Below are positions 1 to 8,142 of a stretch of DNA of 10,687 nucleotides, piece after piece. Each line of letters starts with the position of its first letter. Position 1 is the stretch's first letter. A model generated the notes under the pieces. The model was not told the origin of the DNA. It made no database searches and saw nothing but the letters and a program-made list of their open reading frames with translations. The DNA comes from Steinernema hermaphroditum (lineage: Eukaryota; Nematoda; Chromadorea; Rhabditida; Steinernematidae). The stretch is from positions 1,628-12,314 of the forward strand of contig JAUCMV010000056.1 in NCBI GenBank assembly GCA_030435675.1, written 5' to 3'. The position numbers and the translations under genes were made by a program.

Positions 1-156
1 GAATTGAAAGTTTTGCAGGAAACTAAGATAGTCCACAGTAAATCCAGCGGGAATAGGCGCGTTCGATCAGGCTCGTGCAGTTCTACAAGATCCAATCATA
101 AAAATGCTATGGTACTTTGGAGCAGGAGGGTCAGATGCAGAGCTTTTGGTATGAAC

Positions 157-166
157 AAGGCCTCAA
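157..166. other. Hypervariable hinge of the monomer (first copy shown; recurs in every copy)
   Basis: Between the near-constant atga(a/g)c at monomer positions 151-156 and the constant ctgtctc that ends each unit lies a block of 9-12 bp with 15 alleles in 61 copies. The commonest is aagggccctg (24 copies). Next come aaggcctcaa (8: M1, M3, M4, M8, M28, M29, M38, M41), aaggccacaa (5: M13, M19, M22, M24, M37), gggggccctg (4: M2, M6, M39, M43) and aaggccccag (4: M17, M20, M31, M56). Three copies each have aagggcccag (M7, M44, M60) and aagggcctctg (M15, M18, M32). Two each have aagggccctcaa (M9, M40) and aagggcctcaa (M45, M46). Singletons are in M5, M10, M23, M25, M50 and M52. Eleven of the twelve copies not 173 bp long owe the change to this block. 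G/C-run slippage or imprecise joining could produce such alleles. No function is evident. Confidence 0.9.
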
Positions 167-173
167 CTGTCTC

Positions 174-346
174 GAATTGAAAGTTTTGTAGGAAACTAAG
201 ATAGTCCACAGTAAATCCAACGGGAATAGGCGCGTTTGATCAGGCTCGTGCAGTTCTACAAGATCCAATCATAAAAATGATATGGTACTTTGGAGCAGAA
301 GGGTCAGCTGCAGAGCTTTTGGTATGAGCGGGGGCCCTGCTGTCTC
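174..346. repeat. Monomer M2, most divergent type
   Basis: Relative to common copies it has T at monomer position 16 (base 189), T at 64 (237, turning ttcga into tttga), A at 107 (280), A at 126 (299), C at 135 (308) and GG at 157-158 (330-331), on the A47/A53 background. The C at 135 removes an ATG present in the other copies. An exact second copy lies at 6581-6753. This could be an older lineage that has escaped homogenisation or an insertion from another part of the array. It serves as a natural marker for higher-order structure. Confidence 0.92.
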
Positions 347-692
347 GAATTGAAAGTTTTGCAGGAAACTAAGATAGTCCACAGTAAATCCAGCGGGAGT
401 AGGCGCGTTCGATCAGGCTCGTGCAGTTCTACAAGATCCAATCATAAAAATGCTATGGTACTTTGGAGCAGGAGGGTCAGATGCAGAGCTTTTGGTATGA
501 ACAAGGCCTCAACTGTCTCGAATTGAAAGTTTTGCAGGAAACTAAGATAGTCCACAGTAAATCCAGCGGGAGTAGGCGCGTTCGATCAGGCTCGTGCAGT
601 TCTACAAGATCCAATCATAAAAATGCTATGGTACTTTGGAGCAGGAGGGTCAGATGCAGAGCTTTTGGTATGAACAAGGCCTCAACTGTCTC

Positions 693-864
693 GAATTGAA
701 AGTTTTGCAGGAAACTAAGATAGTCCACAGTAAATCCAGCGGGAGTAGGCGCGTTCGATCAGGCTCGTGCAGTTCTACAAGATCCAATCATAAAAATGCT
801 ATGGTACTTTGGAGCAGGAGGGTCAGATGCAGAGCTTTTGGTATGAGCAAGGGGCTGCTGTCTC
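693..864. repeat. Monomer M5, the only 172-bp copy
   Basis: The hinge is aaggggctg, one base shorter than the usual aagggccctg. Elsewhere the copy is the ordinary G47/G53 type. Its higher-order partner M42 (7102-7274) has the full-length common hinge, so the change in one of the two arose after the duplication or by conversion. Confidence 0.88.
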
Positions 865-1037
865 GAATTGAAAGTTTTGCAGGAAACTAAGATAGTCCAC
901 AGTAAATCCAACGGGAATAGGCGCGTTCGATCAGGCTCGTGCAGTTCTACAAGATCCAATCATAAAAATGCTATGGTACTTTGGAGCAGGAGGGTCAGAT
1001 GCAGAGCTTTTGGTATGAGCGGGGGCCCTGCTGTCTC
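865..1037. repeat. Monomer M6, gggggccctg hinge type
   Basis: This A47/A53 monomer has GG in place of AA at positions 157-158. That marker is seen only in M2, M6, M39 and M43. M6 and M43 occupy equivalent places 37 monomers apart, as do M2 and M39, so all four carriers fit a single higher-order layout. Confidence 0.85.
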
Positions 1038-1383
1038 GAATTGAAAGTTTTGCAGGAAACTAAGATAGTCCACAGTAAATCCAGCGGGAATAGGCGCGTT
1101 CGATCAGGCTCGTGCAGTTCTACAAGATCCAATCATAAAAATGCTATGGTACTTTGGAGCAGGAGGGTCAGATGCAGAGCTTTTGGTATGAGCAAGGGCC
1201 CAGCTGTCTCGAATTGAAAGTTTTGCAGGAAACTAAGATAGTCCACAGTAAATCCAGCGGGAATAGGCGCGTTCGATCAGGCTCGTGCAGTTCTACAAGA
1301 TCCAATCATAAAAATGCTATGGTACTTTGGAGCAGGAGGGTCAGATGCAGAGCTTTTGGTATGAACAAGGCCTCAACTGTCTC

Positions 1384-1558
1384 GAATTGAAAGTTTTGCA
1401 GGAAACTAAGATAGTCCACAGTAAATCCAGCGGGAGTAGGCGCGTTCGATCAGGCTCGTGCAGTTCTACAAGATCCAATCATAAAAATGCTATGGTACTT
1501 TGGAGCAGGAGGGTCAGATGCAGAGCTTTTGGTATGAGCAAGGGCCCTCAACTGTCTC
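1384..1558. repeat. Monomer M9, 175-bp copy
   Basis: Its hinge aagggccctcaa is 2 bp longer than standard and looks like a composite of the common aagggccctg start and the ctcaa ending of M1-type copies. The same hinge is found only in M40 (6754-6928), there with A at position 155 instead of G. Unequal exchange or conversion inside the hinge would produce such composites. Confidence 0.85.
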
Positions 1559-3636
1559 GAATTGAAAGTTTTGCAGGAAACTAAGATAGTCCACAGTAAA
1601 TCCAGCGGGAATAGGCGCGTTCGATCAGGCTCGTGCAGTTCTACAAGATCCAATCATAAAAATGCTATGGTACTTTGGAGCAGGAGGGTCAGATGCAGAG
1701 CTTTTGGTATGAGCAAGGGCACAACTGTCTCGAATTGAAAGTTTTGCAGGAAACTAAGATAGTCCACAGTAAATCCAACGGGAGTAGGCGCGTTCGATCA
1801 GGCTCGTGCAGTTCTACAAGATCCAATCATAAAAATGCTATGGTACTTTGGAGCAGGAGGGTCAGATGCAGAGCTTTTGGTATGAGCAAGGGCCCTGCTG
1901 TCTCGAATTGAAAGTTTTGCAGGAAACTAAGATAGTCCACAGTAAATCCAACGGGAGTAGGCGCGTTCGATCAGGCTCGTGCAGTTCTACAAGATCCAAT
2001 CATAAAAATGCTATGGTACTTTGGAGCAGGAGGGTCAGATGCAGAGCTTTTGGTATGAGCAAGGGCCCTGCTGTCTCGAATTGAAAGTTTTGCAGGAAAC
2101 TAAGATAGTCCACAGTAAATCCAACGGGAGTAGGCGCGTTCGATCAGGCTCGTGCAGTTCTACAAGATCCAATCATAAAAATGCTATGGTACTTTGGAGC
2201 AGGAGGGTCAGATGCAGAGCTTTTGGTATGAGCAAGGCCACAACTGTCTCGAATTGAAAGTTTTGCAGGAAACTAAGATAGTCCACAGTAAATCCAACGG
2301 GAGTAGGCGCGTTCGATCAGGCTCGTGCAGTTCTACAAGATCCAATCATAAAAATGCTATGGTACTTTGGAGCAGGAGGGTCAGATGCAGAGCTTTTGGT
2401 ATGAGCAAGGGCCCTGCTGTCTCGAATTGAAAGTTTTGCAGGAAACTAAGATAGTCCACAGTAAATCCAACGGGAGTAGGCGCGTTCGATCAGGCTCGTG
2501 CAGTTCTACAAGATCCAATCATAAAAATGCTATGGTACTTTGGAGCAGGAGGGTCAGATGCAGAGCTTTTGGTATGAGCAAGGGCCTCTGCTGTCTCGAA
2601 TTGAAAGTTTTGCAGGAAACTAAGATAGTCCACAGTAAATCCAACGGGAATAGGCGCGTTCGATCAGGCTCGTGCAGTTCTACAAGATCCAATCATAAAA
2701 ATGCTATGGTACTTTGGAGCAGGAGGGTCAGATGCAGAGCTTTTGGTATGAGCAAGGGCCCTGCTGTCTCGAATTGAAAGTTTTGCAGGAAACTAAGATA
2801 GTCCACAGTAAATCCAACGGGAGTAGGCGCGTTCGATCAGGCTCGTGCAGTTCTACAAGATCCAATCATAAAAATGCTATGGTACTTTGGAGCAGGAGGG
2901 TCAGATGCAGAGCTTTTGGTATGAGCAAGGCCCCAGCTGTCTCGAATTGAAAGTTTTGCAGGAAACTAAGATAGTCCACAGTAAATCCAGCGGGAATAGG
3001 CGCGTTCGATCAGGCTCGTGCAGTTCTACAAGATCCAATCATAAAAATGCTATGGTACTTTGGAGCAGGAGGGTCAGATGCAGAGCTTTTGGTATGAGCA
3101 AGGGCCTCTGCTGTCTCGAATTGAAAGTTTTGCAGGAAACTAAGATAGTCCACAGTAAATCCAGCGGGAGTAGGCGCGTTCGATCAGGCTCGTGCAGTTC
3201 TACAAGATCCAATCATAAAAATGCTATGGTACTTTGGAGCAGGAGGGTCAGATGCAGAGCTTTTGGTATGAGCAAGGCCACAACTGTCTCGAATTGAAAG
3301 TTTTGCAGGAAACTAAGATAGTCCACAGTAAATCCAGCGGGAATAGGCGCGTTCGATCAGGCTCGTGCAGTTCTACAAGATCCAATCATAAAAATGCTAT
3401 GGTACTTTGGAGCAGGAGGGTCAGATGCAGAGCTTTTGGTATGAGCAAGGCCCCAGCTGTCTCGAATTGAAAGTTTTGCAGGAAACTAAGATAGTCCACA
3501 GTAAATCCAACGGGAGTAGGCGCGTTCGATCAGGCTCGTGCAGTTCTACAAGATCCAATCATAAAAATGCTATGGTACTTTGGAGCAGGAGGGTCAGATG
3601 CAGAGCTTTTGGTATGAGCAAGGGCCCTGCTGTCTC

Positions 3637-4330
3637 GAATTGAAAGTTTTGCAGGAAACTAAGATAGTCCACAGTAAATCCAGCGGGAGTAGGCGCGTTC
3701 GATCAGGCTCGTGCAGTTCTACAAGATCCAATCATAAAAATGCTATGGTACTTTGGAGCAGGAGGGTCAGATGCAGAGCTTTTGGTATGAGCAAGGCCAC
3801 AACTGTCTCGAATTGAAAGTTTTGCAGGAAACTAAGATAGTCCACAGTAAATCCAGCGGGAGTAGGCGCGTTCGATCAGGCTCGTGCAGTTCTACAAGAT
3901 CCAATCATAAAAATGCTATGGTACTTTGGAGCAGGAGGGTCAGATGCAGAGCTTTTGGTATGAGCAAGGGGCCCAGCTGTCTCGAATTGAAAGTTTTGCA
4001 GGAAACTAAGATAGTCCACAGTAAATCCAACGGGAGTAGGCGCGTTCGATCAGGCTCGTGCAGTTCTACAAGATCCAATCATAAAAATGCTATGGTACTT
4101 TGGAGCAGGAGGGTCAGATGCAGAGCTTTTGGTATGAGCAAGGCCACAACTGTCTCGAATTGAAAGTTTTGCAGGAAACTAAGATAGTCCACAGTAAATC
4201 CAACGGGAGTAGGCGCGTTCGATCAGGCTCGTGCAGTTCTACAAGATCCAATCATAAAAATGCTATGGTACTTTGGAGCAGGAGGGTCAGATGCAGAGCT
4301 TTTGGTATGAGCAAGGGGCCCTGCTGTCTC
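3637..4330. repeat. Tandem dimer duplication, M22-M23 and M24-M25 (2 x 347 bp)
   Basis: Each half is a 173-bp monomer with the aaggccacaa hinge followed by a 174-bp monomer whose hinge begins aagggg. M23 ends it cccag and M25 ends it ccctg. These are the only two aagggg hinges of that length in the window. The halves 3637-3983 and 3984-4330 differ at site 47 (G in M22-M23, A in M24-M25) and in the hinge ending. This suggests a local two-monomer duplication followed by conversion or mutation. Confidence 0.6.
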
Positions 4331-5022
4331 GAATTGAAAGTTTTGCAGGAAACTAAGATAGTCCACAGTAAATCCAACGGGAGTAGGCGCGTTCGATCAG
4401 GCTCGTGCAGTTCTACAAGATCCAATCATAAAAATGCTATGGTACTTTGGAGCAGAAGGGTCAGATGCAGAGCTTTTGGTATGAGCAAGGGCCCTGCTGT
4501 CTCGAATTGAAAGTTTTGCAGGAAACTAAGATAGTCCACAGTAAATCCAGCGGGAGTAGGCGCGTTCGATCAGGCTCGTGCAGTTCTACAAGATCCAATC
4601 ATAAAAATGCTATGGTACTTTGGAGCAGGAGGGTCAGATGCAGAGCTTTTGGTATGAGCAAGGGCCCTGCTGTCTCGAATTGAAAGTTTTGCAGGAAACT
4701 AAGATAGTCCACAGTAAATCCAACGGGAGTAGGCGCGTTCGATCAGGCTCGTGCAGTTCTACAAGATCCAATCATAAAAATGCTATGGTACTTTGGAGCA
4801 GGAGGGTCAGATGCAGAGCTTTTGGTATGAACAAGGCCTCAACTGTCTCGAATTGAAAGTTTTGCAGGAAACTAAGATAGTCCACAGTAAATCCAGCGGG
4901 AATAGGCGCGTTCGATCAGGCTCGTGCAGTTCTACAAGATCCAATCATAAAAATGCTATGGTACTTTGGAGCAGGAGGGTCAGATGCAGAGCTTTTGGTA
5001 TGAACAAGGCCTCAACTGTCTC

Positions 5023-5195
5023 GAATTGAAAGTTTTGCAGGAAACTAAGATAGTCCACAGTAAATCCAACGGGAATAGGCGCGTTTGATCAGGCTCGTGC
5101 AGTTCTACAAGATCCAATCATAAAAATGCTATGGTACTTTGGAGCAGGAGGGTCAGATGCAGAGCTTTTGGTATGAGCAAGGGCCCTGCTGTCTC
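5023..5195. repeat. Monomer M30, CpG-decayed (T64) copy
   Basis: Base 5086 is T where nearly all copies have C, changing ttcga to tttga. The change is shared with M2, M39 and M44, all on the A47/A53 background. It lacks the other M2 markers. Its left neighbour M29 is identical to M1 and M38, so the pair M29-M30 resembles M1-M2 and M38-M39 and may be a partly overwritten third instance. Confidence 0.8.
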
Positions 5196-6580
5196 GAATT
5201 GAAAGTTTTGCAGGAAACTAAGATAGTCCACAGTAAATCCAGCGGGAGTAGGCGCGTTCGATCAGGCTCGTGCAGTTCTACAAGATCCAATCATAAAAAT
5301 GCTATGGTACTTTGGAGCAGGAGGGTCAGATGCAGAGCTTTTGGTATGAGCAAGGCCCCAGCTGTCTCGAATTGAAAGTTTTGCAGGAAACTAAGATAGT
5401 CCACAGTAAATCCAGCGGGAGTAGGCGCGTTCGATCAGGCTCGTGCAGTTCTACAAGATCCAATCATAAAAATGCTATGGTACTTTGGAGCAGGAGGGTC
5501 AGATGCAGAGCTTTTGGTATGAGCAAGGGCCTCTGCTGTCTCGAATTGAAAGTTTTGCAGGAAACTAAGATAGTCCACAGTAAATCCAACGGGAGTAGGC
5601 GCGTTCGATCAGGCTCGTGCAGTTCTACAAGATCCAATCATAAAAATGCTATGGTACTTTGGAGCAGGAGGGTCAGATGCAGAGCTTTTGGTATGAGCAA
5701 GGGCCCTGCTGTCTCGAATTGAAAGTTTTGCAGGAAACTAAGATAGTCCACAGTAAATCCAACGGGAGTAGGCGCGTTCGATCAGGCTCGTGCAGTTCTA
5801 CAAGATCCAATCATAAAAATGCTATGGTACTTTGGAGCAGGAGGGTCAGATGCAGAGCTTTTGGTATGAGCAAGGGCCCTGCTGTCTCGAATTGAAAGTT
5901 TTGCAGGAAACTAAGATAGTCCACAGTAAATCCAGCGGGAGTAGGCGCGTTCGATCAGGCTCGTGCAGTTCTACAAGATCCAATCATAAAAATGCTATGG
6001 TACTTTGGAGCAGGAGGGTCAGATGCAGAGCTTTTGGTATGAGCAAGGGCCCTGCTGTCTCGAATTGAAAGTTTTGCAGGAAACTAAGATAGTCCACAGT
6101 AAATCCAGCGGGAATAGGCGCGTTCGATCAGGCTCGTGCAGTTCTACAAGATCCAATCATAAAAATGCTATGGTACTTTGGAGCAGGAGGGTCAGATGCA
6201 GAGCTTTTGGTATGAGCAAGGGCCCTGCTGTCTCGAATTGAAAGTTTTGCAGGAAACTAAGATAGTCCACAGTAAATCCAGCGGGAATAGGCGCGTTCGA
6301 TCAGGCTCGTGCAGTTCTACAAGATCCAATCATAAAAATGCTATGGTACTTTGGAGCAGGAGGGTCAGATGCAGAGCTTTTGGTATGAGCAAGGCCACAA
6401 CTGTCTCGAATTGAAAGTTTTGCAGGAAACTAAGATAGTCCACAGTAAATCCAGCGGGAATAGGCGCGTTCGATCAGGCTCGTGCAGTTCTACAAGATCC
6501 AATCATAAAAATGCTATGGTACTTTGGAGCAGGAGGGTCAGATGCAGAGCTTTTGGTATGAACAAGGCCTCAACTGTCTC

Positions 6581-6753
6581 GAATTGAAAGTTTTGTAGGA
6601 AACTAAGATAGTCCACAGTAAATCCAACGGGAATAGGCGCGTTTGATCAGGCTCGTGCAGTTCTACAAGATCCAATCATAAAAATGATATGGTACTTTGG
6701 AGCAGAAGGGTCAGCTGCAGAGCTTTTGGTATGAGCGGGGGCCCTGCTGTCTC
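6581..6753. repeat. Monomer M39, exact duplicate of divergent M2
   Basis: It carries every marker of M2: T at base 6596, T at 6644, A at 6687, A at 6706, C at 6715 and GG at 6737-6738. T16, A107 and C135 occur in no other copy in the window, so M2 and M39 descend from one recent ancestor by a duplication that also carried neighbouring monomers. Confidence 0.92.
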
Positions 6754-6928
6754 GAATTGAAAGTTTTGCAGGAAACTAAGATAGTCCACAGTAAATCCAG
6801 CGGGAGTAGGCGCGTTCGATCAGGCTCGTGCAGTTCTACAAGATCCAATCATAAAAATGCTATGGTACTTTGGAGCAGGAGGGTCAGATGCAGAGCTTTT
6901 GGTATGAACAAGGGCCCTCAACTGTCTC
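6754..6928. repeat. Monomer M40, 175-bp copy
   Basis: It is otherwise identical to M3 but has the 12-bp aagggccctcaa hinge instead of aaggcctcaa. This 2-bp difference is the only interruption in the match between bases 1-853 and 6408-7262. Confidence 0.85.
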
Positions 6929-7274
6929 GAATTGAAAGTTTTGCAGGAAACTAAGATAGTCCACAGTAAATCCAGCGGGAGTAGGCGCGTTCGATCAGGC
7001 TCGTGCAGTTCTACAAGATCCAATCATAAAAATGCTATGGTACTTTGGAGCAGGAGGGTCAGATGCAGAGCTTTTGGTATGAACAAGGCCTCAACTGTCT
7101 CGAATTGAAAGTTTTGCAGGAAACTAAGATAGTCCACAGTAAATCCAGCGGGAGTAGGCGCGTTCGATCAGGCTCGTGCAGTTCTACAAGATCCAATCAT
7201 AAAAATGCTATGGTACTTTGGAGCAGGAGGGTCAGATGCAGAGCTTTTGGTATGAGCAAGGGCCCTGCTGTCTC

Positions 7275-7448
7275 GAATTGAAAGTTTTGCAGGAAACTAA
7301 GATAGTCCACAGTAAATCCCAACGGGAGTAGGCGCGTTCGATCAGGCTCGTGCAGTTCTACAACATCCAATCATAAAAATGCTATGGTACTTTGGAGCAG
7401 GAGGGTCAGATGCAGAGCTTTTGGTATGAGCGGGGGCCCTGCTGTCTC
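7275..7448. repeat. Monomer M43, the only copy with an indel outside the hinge
   Basis: It has an extra C in the aatccc run at 7318-7320, and C for G at base 7364 (acaacatcc instead of acaagatcc), which removes a GATC site. Neither change is seen in another copy. The hinge is the rare gggggccctg type. These look like private recent mutations or, less likely, sequencing or assembly errors. Confidence 0.88.
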
Positions 7449-7621
7449 GAATTGAAAGTTTTGCAGGAAACTAAGATAGTCCACAGTAAATCCAACGGGA
7501 ATAGGCGCGTTTGATCAGGCTCGTGCAGTTCTACAAGATCCAATCATAAAAATGCTATGGTACTTTGGAGCAGGAGGGTCAGATGCAGAGCTTTTGGTAT
7601 GAGCAAGGGCCCAGCTGTCTC
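7449..7621. repeat. Monomer M44, CpG-decayed (T64) copy
   Basis: T replaces C at base 7512 on the A47/A53 background, as in M2, M30 and M39. The hinge is aagggcccag, shared with M7 (37 monomers upstream) and M60. It is otherwise an ordinary copy. Confidence 0.8.
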
Positions 7622-7969
7622 GAATTGAAAGTTTTGCAGGAAACTAAGATAGTCCACAGTAAATCCAACGGGAATAGGCGCGTTCGATCAGGCTCGTGCA
7701 GTTCTACAAGATCCAATCATAAAAATGCTATGGTACTTTGGAGCAGGAGGGTCAGATGCAGAGCTTTTGGTATGAGCAAGGGCCTCAACTGTCTCGAATT
7801 GAAAGTTTTGCAGGAAACTAAGATAGTCCACAGTAAATCCAGCGGGAGTAGGCGCGTTCGATCAGGCTCGTGCAGTTCTACAAGATCCAATCATAAAAAT
7901 GCTATGGTACTTTGGAGCAGGAGGGTCAGATGCAGAGCTTTTGGTATGAACAAGGGCCTCAACTGTCTC
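7622..7969. repeat. Adjacent 174-bp monomers M45-M46
   Basis: Both carry the 11-bp hinge aagggcctcaa, found nowhere else. M45 has G155 and A47/A53; M46 has A155 and G47/G53. Two consecutive 174-bp units (58 codons each) keep one reading frame open across copies, which explains the 194-codon frame at 7565-8149. It is a length effect, not evidence of a gene. Confidence 0.82.
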
Positions 7970-8142
7970 GAATTGAAAGTTTTGCAGGAAACTAAGATAG
8001 TCCACAGTAAATCCAGCGGGAGTAGGCGCGTTCGATCAGGCTCGTGCAGTTCTACAAGATCCAATCATAAAAATGCTATGGTACTTTGGAGCAGGAGGGT
8101 CAGATGCAGAGCTTTTGGTATGAGCAAGGGCCCTGCTGTCTC

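Larger units (their letters stand above)
1..853. repeat. Left copy of a 6407-bp higher-order duplication (M1 to the hinge of M5)
   Basis: Bases 1-506 are identical to 6408-6913 and bases 507-853 are identical to 6916-7262. The only difference is 2 extra bases in the hinge of M40 relative to M3. Because all monomers are similar, identity alone proves little. The decisive evidence is that M2 and M39 share changes seen nowhere else in the window (T at monomer position 16, A at 107, C at 135), followed by matching monomer types on both sides. The left boundary lies outside the window. Weaker agreement in hinge class continues to M9/M46 and in part to M16/M53. Confidence 0.85.
1732..6407. repeat. 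Mixed central block, monomers M11-M37
   Basis: These 27 copies hold all five aaggccacaa hinges (M13, M19, M22, M24, M37), all three aagggcctctg hinges (M15, M18, M32), three of the four aaggccccag hinges (M17, M20, M31) and every G/A combination at sites 47 and 53. The ctcaa hinge with A155 appears only in the adjacent pair M28-M29. M26 (4331-4503) is a common copy with A at position 126 (base 4456), a change otherwise limited to M2 and M39. The block has no base outside the repeat. Confidence 0.8.
6408..7262. repeat. Right copy of the 6407-bp higher-order duplication (M38 to the hinge of M42)
   Basis: This is the partner of bases 1-853, offset by exactly 37 monomers. M38 equals M1, M39 equals M2 and M41 equals M4. 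M40 differs from M3 by 2 bp in the hinge, and M42 differs from M5 only in the hinge. Past 7262 the match decays: M43 shares the rare gggggccctg hinge with M6, M44 shares the aagggcccag hinge with M7, and M45 and M46 carry ctcaa-type hinges as do M8 and M9, but other sites differ. Either the duplication is older there or later exchange has overwritten it. Confidence 0.85.

Noticed and set aside
22..34. Stem-loop at act-aagat-agt in each monomer
   Set aside because: Three base pairs, extended only through a bulge to GG/CC. Too weak to call a structured element or terminator.
61..68. tRNA gene
   Set aside because: GTTCGATC resembles a T-loop, but no acceptor, anticodon or D-arm pairing could be assembled around it within a monomer or across a junction.
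61..77. CENP-B box
   Set aside because: Only the TTCG core is shared. The required A and CGGG at the later core positions are absent, and no other part of the monomer matches the known box.
1..173. Known satellite family such as human alpha satellite or the familiar plant 170-180 bp centromeric repeats
   Set aside because: Monomer length is similar, but the sequence does not resemble those I can recall. A database search of the monomer would be decisive; without it I leave the family unnamed.
174..410. LINE-like endonuclease remnant, from the residues LQETK in the forward translation
   Set aside because: Five residues without the surrounding endonuclease motifs, in a frame that breaks each copy. 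Most likely chance.
759..959. Reverse-strand frames of 66-67 codons (also at 1450-1653 and 6820-7023)
   Set aside because: They appear only where the hinge length is 172 or 175 bp, which changes the phase on the minus strand. No conserved features and no independent support.
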